A stretch of DNA of 64,000 bases from Micromonospora sp. HK10 (GTDB lineage Bacteria > Actinomycetota > Actinomycetes > Mycobacteriales > Micromonosporaceae): positions 1 to 64,000 of the forward strand of contig NZ_KQ058883.1 of the NCBI RefSeq assembly GCF_000982955.1. The letters are read 5' to 3'. The notes below the pieces were generated by a model. The model made no database searches. It worked only from the letters and a program-made list of their open reading frames with translations, and was not told the DNA's origin. The position numbers were made by a program, and so were the translations under genes. This document shows positions 29,111-39,040 of this stretch, one piece after another; within the stretch, counting starts at the first letter, position 1; each line of letters starts with the position of its first letter.

Positions 29111-29409
29111 CATTCGGGTCCTTATGTCCGCCCCACTGGTTGTCCGCGGCGGTGATCAGGGTCAGGTGGCCGCAGCCGCCCGGTCTCATGCCTGGCTCGC
29201 GACGGGGCACTCGTTGTCGAGCCATTCGCTGAACGCCTCAGCGTTGAAGTGGTCCTGCGGACCCACGGACAGCATCACGTTGACAACCCAGCTCACCGCA
29301 TCCGCCAATCCACGACAGTCGACCAGTCAGCGCGACCTTTACTCACCACGCAGGCCTCGGGCCGTCCCTTGGCTTCTGCCACCGCACGTGTTGTCATCTG
29401 CGGCTGAGT

Positions 29410-29649
29410 GTGCCGCAGCCGGTTGAGGCGCTGTGCGACGAGCTACGTCAGCGCGCAGGCTCGGGCCATGACATTGATCTATGGGTGCCCGACGAGTTGT
29501 CGCTTGGGGGCGCGGCAGTACCTATGGAGCCGACCGGCATTGCCATGGCCATCATCTGCGACACCGCGTTGTCGCTCGACTTCTGGCCAGAAGGCTTCAC
29601 CCAGGGAGTCGGTGGGCGGACATACCACTACAAGGCCAGCGACTCCTGA
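29410..29649 (+). CDS. Small hypothetical protein, 79 aa
   Basis: 79 residues from a GTG. It has a soluble, acidic, protein-like composition (DELRQRAGSGHDIDLWVPDE, AMAIICDTALSLDFWPEG). No membrane segment. It may be the 3' part of a longer gene, since it lies directly before repeat C and the 300 bp upstream hold nothing recognisable. Family unknown. Confidence 0.45.
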   Translation: MPQPVEALCDELRQRAGSGHDIDLWVPDELSLGGAAVPMEPTGIAMAIICDTALSLDFWPEGFTQGVGGRTYHYKASDS

Positions 29650-29685
29650 CGTTGAACGGCTTGGGAACCATACGTGGGAGCCACC

Positions 29686-30477
29686 GAGCCGGTTGGTGTC
29701 AGCCCGGGGGAGCGGGTTGGGAGCGTCGGAACACGCTGACCCCCGGCCGGCGTCTGAGTCGCAGCGGTGGGCCTTGCGTCGGATACCGCGACGCACACAC
29801 CGGCGTCGGCCTGCCCGACAGGAGGCTGCATCACTCAACCAGCTACCGCCAATCTCGCGGTGGAGATTGGGGGAGCAGATTGGGAGCAACCAGTTGCACT
29901 GAACGGCGTTGAACGGCCCCCAACGGCACCGAGCGGCCTGCAACTGCACCCACTACGACCTGCAACTTCTCGTTTTCCCAGGTCAGAGTCGGTGCAGCGT
30001 CCTGCTTCACACGGAGTGCTCAGCCGTTTTGCGGAGCAGTCGACAGCACTCTATGTCCCCTGGCAGGGGGGTATGCGCAGGCCGCGGCGGTAAGGAGCTG
30101 CTGGATGGCTTGGCCTTGCAGGTGGGAGCAGATTGGGTGCAGGTTGGCGAAGTGGTCACCGCTCCCGAAGTGCTCACCGGTACTGGACCGAGCCGAGGGC
30201 TTTGACCTGCGGCGATGTGGGCGAGCGGTGCGACGTGACCTCCCAGAGAAGACCGAAGTAGTCAGGGTTCGCCGCTCCCCGCCTGGCTGGTGCCGGCTGT
30301 CGGCCTGCGCCTGCCAACGCCGATCACGAGGGCCATACCGCATCGACGTACCGCTCCGGGCGCCGTCGTGATGGCGACGGTATGGACCCCGCGAGTTGAG
30401 ACCCGAATCCCACCGGCAAAGCTGTGAGCAGGGCTTCCTGGGCGGTGATCTCTTCGGCGTGCCCGAAAGCGTCAGCA
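29686..30477. repeat. Dispersed attP-like repeat, copy C
   Basis: Closest to copy B, including the left extension. An additional GGGAGCG pair lies at the far left (near 29,710). TTGGGAGCA is at 29880, core TTCACAC at 30006-30012, and the right arm at 30123: again 126 and 117 bp. The right end carries GTGATCTCTTCGGCGTG, a slightly mutated reverse complement of the tRNA-Val segment. Confidence 0.8.
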
Positions 30478-30644
30478 CCGGTGACTCGGCTTCACAGGCC
30501 GACGACAGATCACAACACCTGGAAGACCTCGGAGCTCCGCCCCGAACCCCGGCCCTCCTCAGATATGCGGCTGCGGATCACCTCGCCGGGCACCGCAAGG
30601 GCTACCGGCCTCCCCGGACGGGGCCAAGGTCGTTCGGCTGGTAA

Positions 30645-30711
30645 GGCGCTTCACCTTGTCCCCGTCCGGGGAGGCTGGACGGTCGGAGACTGCCCGACGA
30701 GGAGATCCGCC
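30645..30711 (+). repeat. Gene-remnant repeat, copy 2 (RLPDEEI)
   Basis: Closely matches 18568-18634. The left part also occurs inverted at 30606-30630, giving a long imperfect hairpin around GTCCCCGTCCGGGGAGGC. A frame switch is needed to read WTV then RLPDEEIRR, so this copy is also decayed. Confidence 0.55.
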
Positions 30712-30734
30712 GCTTTCCAGCCAGGCCCGCGTGG

Positions 30735-31346
30735 CTACTCAAGCATTGACCTGTAGCGGTCGCCGCCGTCGCTGATCGGGCGGTAGTGCTCATTGGCTGC
30801 CGCTGCGTGCAGTGCGGCCAGGAGCTCGTCTGCGGCCGGCAGCTCGAGTGCTTCCCGGAGCCGGTCCCGTTCCATGTCGAGCTGCGGCCAGTCAGCGCGA
30901 ATGTAGTGGTCTGCTTGGGTCAGCCAGTCCCGTAGCTGGCTGCCATCATCAGCGAACGGCCTTGCGGTCGCGTCGTGGAGACTGGACAGGCCAACGACGA
31001 GGGCCAGCGCATCACGCAGGGACGTGGCGATTAGACCGCCCTCGCCTTCTGACCCGACGTACACGACTGGTCGTTGACTACCCAAGCCGACCAACATGAA
31101 TGCTCCGCCCGAGGCATCCCCGGCGATCATCTCAAGGGATTCGCCATTGGCTAGGTGGACCGGCTCAACCGGTCCGTATGCCGCCCGGGAGACATCGAAG
31201 TCGAACAACCGCGCCAACAGGGCCGCGATCCACGGCGTAGCGCGGATTTGATCCAGCAGAGCGCGATCGGATTGCACGTCAGCGACGGTACCGCCCAAGG
31301 TCGGCGGGCCATCCACCGGCCAGTATCGGTGTTCCAGGACGGTCAC
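30735..31346 (-). CDS. Hypothetical protein, immunity-like
   Basis: 203 residues from the GTG at 31346, chosen because VTVLEHRYWPVDGPP resembles the start of the gene ending at 28025; the longer frame to 31427 adds an implausible leader. The body is soluble and alpha/beta: GESLEMIAGDASGGAFMLVG, VVYVGSEGEGGLIATSLRDA, VVGLSSLHD. This pattern (a glycine-rich strand, then VVYxGSEGxxGxIA) is typical of SUKH-like proteins. Minus-strand neighbours at 31461 and 32155 have similar character. Confidence 0.7.
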   Translation of the reverse strand: MTVLEHRYWPVDGPPTLGGTVADVQSDRALLDQIRATPWIAALLARLFDFDVSRAAYGPVEPVHLANGESLEMIAGDASGGAFMLVGLGSQRPVVYVGSEGEGGLIATSLRDALALVVGLSSLHDATARPFADDGSQLRDWLTQADHYIRADWPQLDMERDRLREALELPAADELLAALHAAAANEHYRPISDGGDRYRSMLE

Positions 31347-31460
31347 CAGCGGGCACGAGATGCAACCAGACCGCCCGCCGGCCGCAGGCGTTTCGGGCAT
31401 CACGGCCGGTTGAGCACGCTCTTCCAAGCTGACGGTGCCGTCCGGCGTCCATGTGGCCAG

Positions 31461-31901
31461 CTATAGCAGTGCGATCTGAGCGGGCAGGTCGGGCGGGCCG
31501 GACAGCACTGCGCGGAGCTTGCTGATCCGCGGGAAGTCACTCACCCCCGCCTCGCCCCATAGGCTCCGCCACTCCGAGTCATCGCCGAGGACCCGGTCAA
31601 GTGCCTCGACTGCCAGCTGTGGCAGGTCGTCGTCCAGGTCAAGGCGTTCACCAGCGAGCAGGAAGTCTGGTGCGTACGGCGAGGTTATCGGCTCTCCGCC
31701 GGGCAACTGAGACGCCACGATCGCCGCCGCAGCGATGGCCGAGACGGCATCGTCATGGTCGAGGTATCCGGTGTTGACTGCTGCCGTCGTCAGGGCAGCA
31801 CGAACCATTGCCGCCCGTGCAGACGGATCGGCATCGTGGAGGTCACCGCACCAGTCGGCGGCAGTGTCGTTGTCAAACGGACCGTCATCCCAAGTGCCCA
31901 T
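31461..31901 (-). CDS. DUF4259 protein
   Basis: 146 residues beginning MGTWDDGPFDNDTAADWCGD, the hallmark start of the DUF4259 family (PF14078). The rest is helical (AAMVRAALTTAAV, DHDDAVSAIAAAAIVA, DLPQLAVEALDRVLGDD). The ATG at 31901 is chosen because it opens the family motif; the frame upstream to 32225 is not conserved. The family is often found near toxin-immunity loci and is of unknown function. Confidence 0.85.
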   Translation of the reverse strand: MGTWDDGPFDNDTAADWCGDLHDADPSARAAMVRAALTTAAVNTGYLDHDDAVSAIAAAAIVASQLPGGEPITSPYAPDFLLAGERLDLDDDLPQLAVEALDRVLGDDSEWRSLWGEAGVSDFPRISKLRAVLSGPPDLPAQIALL

Positions 31902-32154
31902 ATGCTCCTCCACGTTCACGGTGAGCGGATCATGATGCGAAACGGGGAGCGGACGCAAGGGCGCGAGAGCACTTGGCTGTACAGCCAAGGCGGCCGACAG
32001 GCGTGGGTCACGAGCGACGGCAGCCGACAGGTTGAGCAGGTCAGCGGCAGTGGCCGACGTCGGCCGACAGCAGTCTTGATCTTTGCAAGGCTGAGGTCGG
32101 GGACTACCCTGCGCTCTTGACCGTGGGCGGTCCGCCGCGTCAGGCGCCTGACGT

Positions 32155-32610
32155 TCACAAGCCAAGGGCGTCAACGAGAGCATCGAAGCTCGGGGCAACC
32201 TCGACCCACCCTCGCCGGCTGCCAAGGTAGATCACGCTCGGTGAGTCCAGCGAGCGGCGAAATTCGAGAGAGAACGGCTGGTCCGGCCCGAGATCGCCGA
32301 GGAGCAGCGACATGTGCGGGTCAATGTCGCCGGGCGGAGCGTCCTGGTCTGGCTTCCCGATATAGAGCTGCCGCACCTCTTCGTCGTAGTCGATCTGATC
32401 GATCCAGGAAGCGTTCAGCCGGATCCGCGCAAGCGGCAGGAAGACAGGCTGCATGGCGCGATCGCCAAACACCCTCACGTAGCGATCCGGGTCAGAAGGT
32501 GGGAGCCACCGCCCCTGCTGTGCCAACTCCACCAACGCCTGCGGCACGGGTAACCCATCCACGAGCACTCGATGATCATAGGCACGACGTACAGCCATCC
32601 GTACAGCCAA
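32155..32610 (-). CDS. Hypothetical protein, 151 aa
   Basis: A soluble 151-residue protein with a C-terminal half typical of SUKH-like immunity proteins (SPSVIYLGSRRGWVEVAPSF, DALVDALGL). The middle holds DPDRYVRVFGDRAMQPVF and IDPHMSLLLGDL. Several Met codons at the 5' end make the exact start uncertain. It runs in the same direction as the two preceding genes but is separated from them by about 250 bp. Confidence 0.65.
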   Translation of the reverse strand: MAVRMAVRRAYDHRVLVDGLPVPQALVELAQQGRWLPPSDPDRYVRVFGDRAMQPVFLPLARIRLNASWIDQIDYDEEVRQLYIGKPDQDAPPGDIDPHMSLLLGDLGPDQPFSLEFRRSLDSPSVIYLGSRRGWVEVAPSFDALVDALGL

Positions 32611-32887
32611 GCCCGCCCCAAGACGCTGTCACCTATCGGTGCAGCAGACCCACCATCCCGGCCAAGCGTGGCGCTTCACGCGAGGTTGAAGGTGGCCCCG
32701 GAAAGCGGCGAGGGTGGCTCCTGGGACGTCGAGCACGACGGCGTTGCGGACGTGTCCATGGCCGGACCATGCTTGAGGAAGATCAGACTCCACCGTTCGA
32801 CAAATCGGTGATCGGCCGATCGTCGCTTCCGATCTACGTGGTCAGCCCATTAGCGTCTGATGTTTCGATGGCGAGGAGCGGGGGCGC

Positions 32888-35866
32888 ATGGCGGGGCAGT
32901 CCATCGATCCAGGCGAGCGTGCGGTGGCAGCGGGCCGGCTCATCGAGCGCGGACGTGAGGAACGTGACCTCCCTAAGATCGAAGAGGGCGTCGCGGAGCT
33001 TCGCGCTCTCCTTAACAACCACGGTTGGACCGACAGCGCCCGCTCCGCGCTGCTCGCGTATCTTGCCGAAGGCCTGATCCAACGGTCGGAGTTGACCCGT
33101 AGTCGAAAGGACGCGGCCGAGGCAGCGGGCCTGATGCGCGAGTCGCTCCACGGCGAGATGAGCGACGAGGGCCGCGCTTTCGGATTGTTGCAGCTGAATC
33201 TTGCGCACCAGCGCTGCTACGAGTTCGGCGGGCCGGTCTCGGAACTGGAGGCGGCCGACCTGGCCCTTCGAAAGCTGCAGGCACTGGATGCGATGCCGCC
33301 GGCGATGGTCGCATCCGCCGTGGGTCTCCTGCGAGGGGAGTGGTACGCCGCAGTCCGGGACGTCAGCCTGCTGGATCCGGCGATCGACCTGCTTGCCGAG
33401 TCGCTGCAGGAGGATCCATCCAACGGCGCCATCCTCGCGCACCTCTTACAGTACCGAGTGGAACACTCAAGCCGCCTGGAGGACGCGGACAGCCTGGTGG
33501 AGCTTTGCCGGAGCCTGCTGTCGGTCGACCGGCGTACGGCTTCGTTCTTCCTTGGATCAGCGTGCCTCCTGCGCTACGACATCAGTCGACAGCCGGAGGA
33601 CCTGGACGGCTCGGTGTCAGCACTCCGCACCGCGATCGACCTGTACCCGGAGCCTGAGGACGAGCAGGCCATGGCGATGTCTTTGCTGGTCCGGAGCCTG
33701 GTGGCGCGGTTTGACCACCGCGGGCAGCAGCACGATCTCACCGAGGCGCTGCGCGTCGCGAAGCGGGCCTGCACTATCCGCGTCGAGGATCCCGCGACCC
33801 GTGCCGGCGTGCAGACAAATCTGGCCCTCGCTTACACCGCCGCTCACGAGCGCACCGGCGACGTAAAGCATGCCCGGCAGGCCGAGCGGCTGCACCGCGC
33901 CGCGTTGAACGGCATCGGTGGGGGTGGACCCGAGCGGGCCGCGCTCACCATGAACATGGCCACCGAGATCGCAGACTCGGTTGCGGACACCAATGACGAG
34001 GAAAACACCTCCGCACTGTGGGCCGGGCGACGGCAACGCCGGGCGAAGCGCCGGGATACCAGGCAAATCGATGAGGCAATCCGGCTAGCCCGGGAGGCGG
34101 TGGACATGCTGCCCGTGGGGCACCAGAAGCGCGCTGTCTACCAGTGCAACCTGTCGTCCATACTGCTGCGCCGCCATGAGCTCACCGGCCGGACCGAGGA
34201 CGTCACGGAGGCGGTACGACTGACTCGGGAGGCCGCCGACGCGACCCGGGATCGCGGAGCCGAGAACGCCAGGGCACTCACCGCGCTGGGCTATGCCCTT
34301 CAGCGCGAAGGCCGGGCACCGCTGTCCGAGATCATCGCGTTGTGGCGGGCAGCGAGCGCCGAGACGAGCGCACGGACGGAGGTGCGCCTGATGGCCTGCC
34401 GGATGTGGGCGCAAGCGCTGATGAAGTCGGACGATATCCCCGCTGCACTCGAGCCGTACACCGTTGCGGTCGACCTGTTCACCGAGCTGACCTGGGCCGG
34501 GTCTGCGGCTGAGGACAGCGAGCACCGGATGGCGAACTGGCCCCACCTGGCGAACGACGCAGCAGCCTGCGCAGTCGCCGCCGACCAGCCGGAACGCGCG
34601 CTGGAGCTGCTGGAACGAGGCAGGGCGGTGCTCTGGTCGCAGACTTTGAACCTCAACGGCGACCTCGCCGACCTGCACGACCAGCGGCCCGCAGCGGCCA
34701 TCAAGCTGGAACAGCTGTTCGGTGAGCTGCGCGCGGACGGCGGCGACGTCGCCCGCCGGGCCGCCCTCTCAGACCAGATTACGGCCCTGGTCGGGGAGAT
34801 CCGGACCGATCCGCGGTTCACTGATTTCCTCGGCACACCGTCGGCGAGCACGATCCGGGACGCGACGGCCGACGGCCCGATCGTGGTCATCAACGCGAGC
34901 ATGTGGCGCTGCGACGCTCTTGTGGTGACCCCGGCCGGCGTCGAGGTCGTCCCGCTGCCCGACGCCGGGCCGGCCGAGCTGGTCAGGCGGGCTCGGCAAC
35001 ACCTGGTGTCGGTGCTGGAGGAAGCTCGAACCATGGAGCGGGACCTGACCGACCTGCTCGACTGGCTCTGGCACGCGATTGGACGGCCAGTCCTTGGCGC
35101 GCTGGGCGGCAGCCGACCGGGCCGGCTGTGGTGGTGCCCCACCGGGCTGTTTGCGATGCTGCCCCTGCACGCCGCGCAACCGCGCGACGGCTCGCCCGGC
35201 ATGTTGGACCGCGTGGTCTCGTCGTATACCCCGACCGTGGCGGCGCTACGGCACAGCCGTGCGCCCCGGCCCGCGAAGCCGGCGTCGCTAGTGGTGGTCT
35301 CGGTCGGCGACCTGCCCCGCCAGGAACTCAAGGGGGCGAAGGCCGAGGCGGCCGCGGTGGTGAGCGGGGCCGATCGCCCAGCGGAGTGGCTGGACTCCTC
35401 CGAGGCGACACCCGCCGCGGTGCTCGCCGCCCTGACCCGCGCCTCTTGGAGCCACTTCTGCTGCCACGGCATTGTCCACCTGGAGAAACCGTCGCGCAGC
35501 GGCCTTTTACTGGCAGGCGGCGAGCTGCTCTCCGTCGCCCGGCTGCGCGCCGCGCCAACCAGTGGCGAGTTCGCGTTCCTGTCGGCCTGCCACACCGCAC
35601 TCGCCGGCGTCGCCAACACCGACGAAGCCATCACCCTGACCGCGGCACTCCAGTACGCCGGATGGCGGCAGGTCGTCGGCACCCTGTGGCCGCTCGACGA
35701 CGCCGTCGCCGTCGACCTAGCCAAGCGCTTCTACGAGCAACTCGGCCAGCGGGCGGACGGCGCGCCGGACGCCGAGACCGCGCTGCACCGCTCGATCCGC
35801 TGGCTCCGCGAAGCCCGTCCTGACGAGCCCAGCCTCTGGGCGAACCTGATCCATTTCGGTGCATAA
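32888..35866 (+). CDS. CHAT-domain protease with TPR-like repeats
   Basis: 992 residues. Residues about 1-640 are helical, TPR-like pairs (LLQLNLAHQRCYEF, AVYQCNLSSILLRRHELTG). The C-terminal 300 residues form a CHAT domain, a caspase-like cysteine protease related to separase. The catalytic His860 is in FCCHG and Cys901 in LSACHTA, followed by GWRQVVGTLWPLDD. The dyad is complete, so the protein should be active. Known bacterial CHAT-TPR proteins can act as effectors in antiphage systems or as sensors of membrane partners. A small membrane gene follows after 14 bp. Confidence 0.93.
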   Translation: MAGQSIDPGERAVAAGRLIERGREERDLPKIEEGVAELRALLNNHGWTDSARSALLAYLAEGLIQRSELTRSRKDAAEAAGLMRESLHGEMSDEGRAFGLLQLNLAHQRCYEFGGPVSELEAADLALRKLQALDAMPPAMVASAVGLLRGEWYAAVRDVSLLDPAIDLLAESLQEDPSNGAILAHLLQYRVEHSSRLEDADSLVELCRSLLSVDRRTASFFLGSACLLRYDISRQPEDLDGSVSALRTAIDLYPEPEDEQAMAMSLLVRSLVARFDHRGQQHDLTEALRVAKRACTIRVEDPATRAGVQTNLALAYTAAHERTGDVKHARQAERLHRAALNGIGGGGPERAALTMNMATEIADSVADTNDEENTSALWAGRRQRRAKRRDTRQIDEAIRLAREAVDMLPVGHQKRAVYQCNLSSILLRRHELTGRTEDVTEAVRLTREAADATRDRGAENARALTALGYALQREGRAPLSEIIALWRAASAETSARTEVRLMACRMWAQALMKSDDIPAALEPYTVAVDLFTELTWAGSAAEDSEHRMANWPHLANDAAACAVAADQPERALELLERGRAVLWSQTLNLNGDLADLHDQRPAAAIKLEQLFGELRADGGDVARRAALSDQITALVGEIRTDPRFTDFLGTPSASTIRDATADGPIVVINASMWRCDALVVTPAGVEVVPLPDAGPAELVRRARQHLVSVLEEARTMERDLTDLLDWLWHAIGRPVLGALGGSRPGRLWWCPTGLFAMLPLHAAQPRDGSPGMLDRVVSSYTPTVAALRHSRAPRPAKPASLVVVSVGDLPRQELKGAKAEAAAVVSGADRPAEWLDSSEATPAAVLAALTRASWSHFCCHGIVHLEKPSRSGLLLAGGELLSVARLRAAPTSGEFAFLSACHTALAGVANTDEAITLTAALQYAGWRQVVGTLWPLDDAVAVDLAKRFYEQLGQRADGAPDAETALHRSIRWLREARPDEPSLWANLIHFGA

Positions 35867-35880
35867 CCCTAGGGAACACA

Positions 35881-36210
35881 GTGATCTCTGGACTTTGGCA
35901 AACTATCGCCCTCGGCGTCCTCGGCGCGTTCATCGCCGAGCTACTGCGGATCACCCCCGCCCTCAAGAAGAACAGGATCCCGACGGGCGGCGAGATGGCC
36001 GTCTCGGTCATCTACACGCTGCTCGGCGGCGGGGCCGCGCTGCTCGGTTGGGAGGAGCCGCAGCGCGCGTTCACCGTAGCGGTGTTGGGTGCTGCCTTCC
36101 CGCTGCTGTTCTCTAGCGCGGTCAGGGCGACCGCGCCCACCGGACGCACGCGCCGGGGAAACACCAGGCCGGCTGCCGAACTCGTGGACTACGCCGCCGG
36201 CCGGTTCTGA
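35881..36210 (+). CDS. Small membrane partner of the CHAT protein
   Basis: 109 residues from a GTG, 14 bp after the CHAT stop with GGGA just upstream. Three hydrophobic segments (TIALGVLGAFIAELL, VSVIYTLLGGGAALLGW, FTVAVLGAAFPLLFSSAV) are followed by a basic tail. The close spacing suggests co-transcription and perhaps a shared function, such as a membrane anchor or a protease substrate. Family not recognised. Confidence 0.8.
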   Translation: MISGLWQTIALGVLGAFIAELLRITPALKKNRIPTGGEMAVSVIYTLLGGGAALLGWEEPQRAFTVAVLGAAFPLLFSSAVRATAPTGRTRRGNTRPAAELVDYAAGRF

Positions 36211-36473
36211 GTCCCTGGCGACTGCCTGACTGCTGCTACGTCGAGGTCAAGAAAGGCCCGCCACAACTACCTGCGGCCCCAGCGTTTCGCGATCCCGTGG
36301 ACCAAGGGCGCCAAGAAGCGGGACCACCGGTCCTGAAGCCACCGCCCGGGCGCACGTCACTCGCCCCGTCCAACAGGGTGGGAGACGACGTCCCGTTCGC
36401 GTTCACCGCCGCGTTGTCAACGACCAGGCGTGATGGCTGGTGACGCCCTATTTGTGCTGGATGCCTTCCACCG

Positions 36474-37706
36474 TCAGGGCCGCGGCGCGGCCTCCGGCTC
36501 GGCTAAGACAAGACTTCGTCGTGCGTACGCCCGGCCGAACGCAAGGCAGCCTGCGACCAGGTAAGCCCCGGCCATCGCCGCCGCTGGGGCAACGGATGTG
36601 TCGGACACCTCGCCCAGGAGGATGCCGCGGACACGGTCCGGCGGAGAAGCTGCAGGCAAGACCCAAAAAAAGCTGATTCCGAAAAACGCCCACACGCTCG
36701 CCACGCTCGCCACTCGCCCCCAGCCAGCCCGGGTCAAACCGGCTTCAGCAACGAGGGAGCCGGTCGCCGAGGCCGTATGAACAGCAGCCAGGGCTACGCC
36801 AGTCGCGATGACCGAAAGGGACACCGCCGAAGCCATGGGATAGCTGGATGGCATGAAGAGCATCAGAGTCGAGAACAGCACGCCGGTGGAGAGGGCCATC
36901 AGCAAGGCCCAGGCGAGCTTAGCGGTCCAGGCCTCCCGCGGCGCGGGCAGGACATCGGAGAGCGTCACCACCCTCGGCCGGCATATGCCGGAGGCCACCA
37001 AGGCGGCCATAACCACCATAGCGGTGACGACCGTCAGCTCCGACAGAATGCCGTACGGAGCCTGGCCGGCGGCGTCATCGATGCCGAAGACCGAGCCCGT
37101 CGGCGTGGAGACGTGCGCGGCGATGGTGAGTGAGATGATCAGCAGCGCTACCCAGCAGCCCATTAGCACCAGTGCCACAGCTCGTGACGTCTGCTTTTGA
37201 CGGCCGTCTTCCGCTAGGTTCAGGGCCTGGCGTGGCAAAAGGACCGCGCCGAATGTGAAGAGCAGGGCGACCAGCAGCGACCGGCCTGCACCGTCGAAGT
37301 CCAGCAAGTAGTGACACAGCAGGAACAGCTTTAGCGCGAGCGTGCTCGCAACGACCCAGGCGACCATGCTGCCATGGAGGAATATGGTCGCAGCTTCGGT
37401 AGCTCGGCCGGTTCGGCCCCACCTTCGGACCCACGTCGGCGGCCGTCCGGCATTGCCTCCGGGCTCGTTTCGCAGGAGTTTCGGTGCGGCGTTGCGCGGC
37501 CCCGTTGGCTGTTCAACGAGTGTCGGCAGGAACGCTCCGAGCGCGCCCGCCACCGCTGCCGACACAACCGTCCAGCCTGTCTTGCCGTCCGCGACTGCAG
37601 CCCAAGCCGCGCCGCCAGCGACAGCTGCCACCGCGACCAACCACAGCACCTGGAACCGATGACGCGCCACACAGCCACCGTACCCTCCGTGATCGATGAG
37701 CCACAC
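36474..37706 (-). CDS. Polytopic membrane protein
   Basis: 410 residues with about ten membrane segments and a basic first loop (WVRRWGRTGRATEAATIF). No transporter motif is seen. The GTG at 37706 gives MWLIDHGG; another GTG starts the more natural VARHRFQVLWLVAVAAVAGG about 13 codons later and may be the true start. It is convergent with the CHAT operon, with a 263-bp gap. Function unknown. Confidence 0.7.
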   Translation of the reverse strand: MWLIDHGGYGGCVARHRFQVLWLVAVAAVAGGAAWAAVADGKTGWTVVSAAVAGALGAFLPTLVEQPTGPRNAAPKLLRNEPGGNAGRPPTWVRRWGRTGRATEAATIFLHGSMVAWVVASTLALKLFLLCHYLLDFDGAGRSLLVALLFTFGAVLLPRQALNLAEDGRQKQTSRAVALVLMGCWVALLIISLTIAAHVSTPTGSVFGIDDAAGQAPYGILSELTVVTAMVVMAALVASGICRPRVVTLSDVLPAPREAWTAKLAWALLMALSTGVLFSTLMLFMPSSYPMASAVSLSVIATGVALAAVHTASATGSLVAEAGLTRAGWGRVASVASVWAFFGISFFWVLPAASPPDRVRGILLGEVSDTSVAPAAAMAGAYLVAGCLAFGRAYARRSLVLAEPEAAPRP

Positions 37707-37949
37707 TTCTGAAGAGACCGCCCTGGATAGCCGGTGGCGAGCAACAAGAAGTTGTCGCTAGCTAGTTGGTGCGTTTATCTGCCGCAGACGCGCGCGCCGT
37801 CAGCGTCCGCTCGTGCCGATGTACGTAGTAGTAGCTGAAGCGGGCCGGGGCCCTCGGCGGGCGTCCCAGCCCGTGGCAGGTGCCGTGCTCGCGCTGAATG
37901 CGGAGGGCTGGAAACCATCGGTGGGCTGCTGTGACTACAGTGCGCGCCC

Positions 37950-38522
37950 ATGGGACACGTTTTGGCCCGCCTCGCCGGTTACGGCGTGGTGCTGGTGCCG
38001 TATTGGCCGTACACGTTCGAACGTTCCGACGCCGCGTCCGACGCTGTGGTTGTGACGAACTGGCGGGTGAACGGCCCGGCAAAGGCGCTCGTCGACTCAG
38101 CGGACGCGCACTCCGCACCCGGCATCGTGGACGTAGAGCCCGGCCCGGACCATCCGTTTTGGGTCATCGAGACCAGCAGCTTCAGTGCGGTCTGGCCGTT
38201 CGGCTTCAGCGTCGAGTCGACCGTCGCCCCATACTGCCTCGTCGGCGAACACGACGCGTCGATCTCCGTGCAGGGCCCGGTGCACATCGCCGACCCGGAC
38301 GTGATGATCGCCCCGGGCCAGACGGTTGTCGGCCGCCGCAAGATGGGCCGTGACGTGGAGGTCATTGAGCTGGTGTACGAGCACGAGGGCGAACCGTGGT
38401 GGCAGGGCGTGTACCTGTACCCGCGCAAGGGTGGCCAGGAACTCGTCTTCACCGCGCAGTCCCGCGAGCCAGGCATCGCCGCCGCCCGCGACGGGGTGGA
38501 GTGGATGCTGGCTCTATCCTGA
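37950..38522 (+). CDS. Hypothetical protein, 190 aa
   Basis: A soluble beta-rich protein starting MGHVLARLAGYGVVLVPYWP. Repeated strands (DHPFWVIETSSFSAVWPFGF, VHIADPDVMIAPGQTVVG, GRDVEVIELVYEHEGEPWW) suggest a beta-sandwich. No signal or catalytic motif. It stands alone between a minus-strand membrane gene and decayed sequence. Family unknown. Confidence 0.65.
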   Translation: MGHVLARLAGYGVVLVPYWPYTFERSDAASDAVVVTNWRVNGPAKALVDSADAHSAPGIVDVEPGPDHPFWVIETSSFSAVWPFGFSVESTVAPYCLVGEHDASISVQGPVHIADPDVMIAPGQTVVGRRKMGRDVEVIELVYEHEGEPWWQGVYLYPRKGGQELVFTAQSREPGIAAARDGVEWMLALS

Positions 38523-38631
38523 GACGGGACGGCCCAGCCTTGCCGGCGCACGCACATGCCGCGAAGTGCTCAGCAGTCCCGGGACTGTTCTGCACGTAGC
38601 CAAGGGCGGAGCCAGAAAGGGGCTCTCGCTG

Positions 38632-38823
38632 TCAGCGCCCGCTGGGCTCCGGCGGCTCGTCGAAGGTCAGAGTCAGGGTGCTGTGGAAGGCGGAGGATTG
38701 GGTGCCTTCTCGTCGTTGGTCGTCTGGCTCAGTGTCGCCCGCCCACACCTTTACCGCCCCGTACGCGAACCCGTCCTGGGTCGCAGCCTCGGCCAGGAAC
38801 GAGACCCTCTGCCCGGCGGGCTG
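38632..38823 (-). pseudogene. Remnant of a small hypothetical gene
   Basis: About 60 codons at the end of a longer minus-strand frame are protein-like: QRVSFLAEAATQDGFAYGAV, KVWAGDTEPDDQ, STLTLTFDEPPEP. The order of strands recalls trypsin-co-occurring (trypco2) proteins, but the N-terminal part is absent, so this is probably a 3' remnant. The identity is tentative. Confidence 0.35.
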
Positions 38824-39040
38824 CCTAAGTCCGTTCATGGCGATTGCCGAGAAGTGGACCAACACCCGCCGGGCACACCCGGACCGTCGATGATGCCCCA
38901 TCCCTCGTCGCTGTGATAGGTCCGAGCGACTCCCGAGCTTGCCATCCCTTGAATCTGTCTGGAGCCGACATCGCGAAGAGCAACGCCCCGCCGGCATCCT
39001 CAACTGTCGCTGATAAGGCGCGGCATTACTGAGCACGTTC

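Noticed and set aside
34300..35724. 474-codon minus-strand frame opposite the CHAT gene
   Set aside because: Ser/Ala/Arg-rich shadow of the coding strand; the CHAT frame has clear catalytic motifs.
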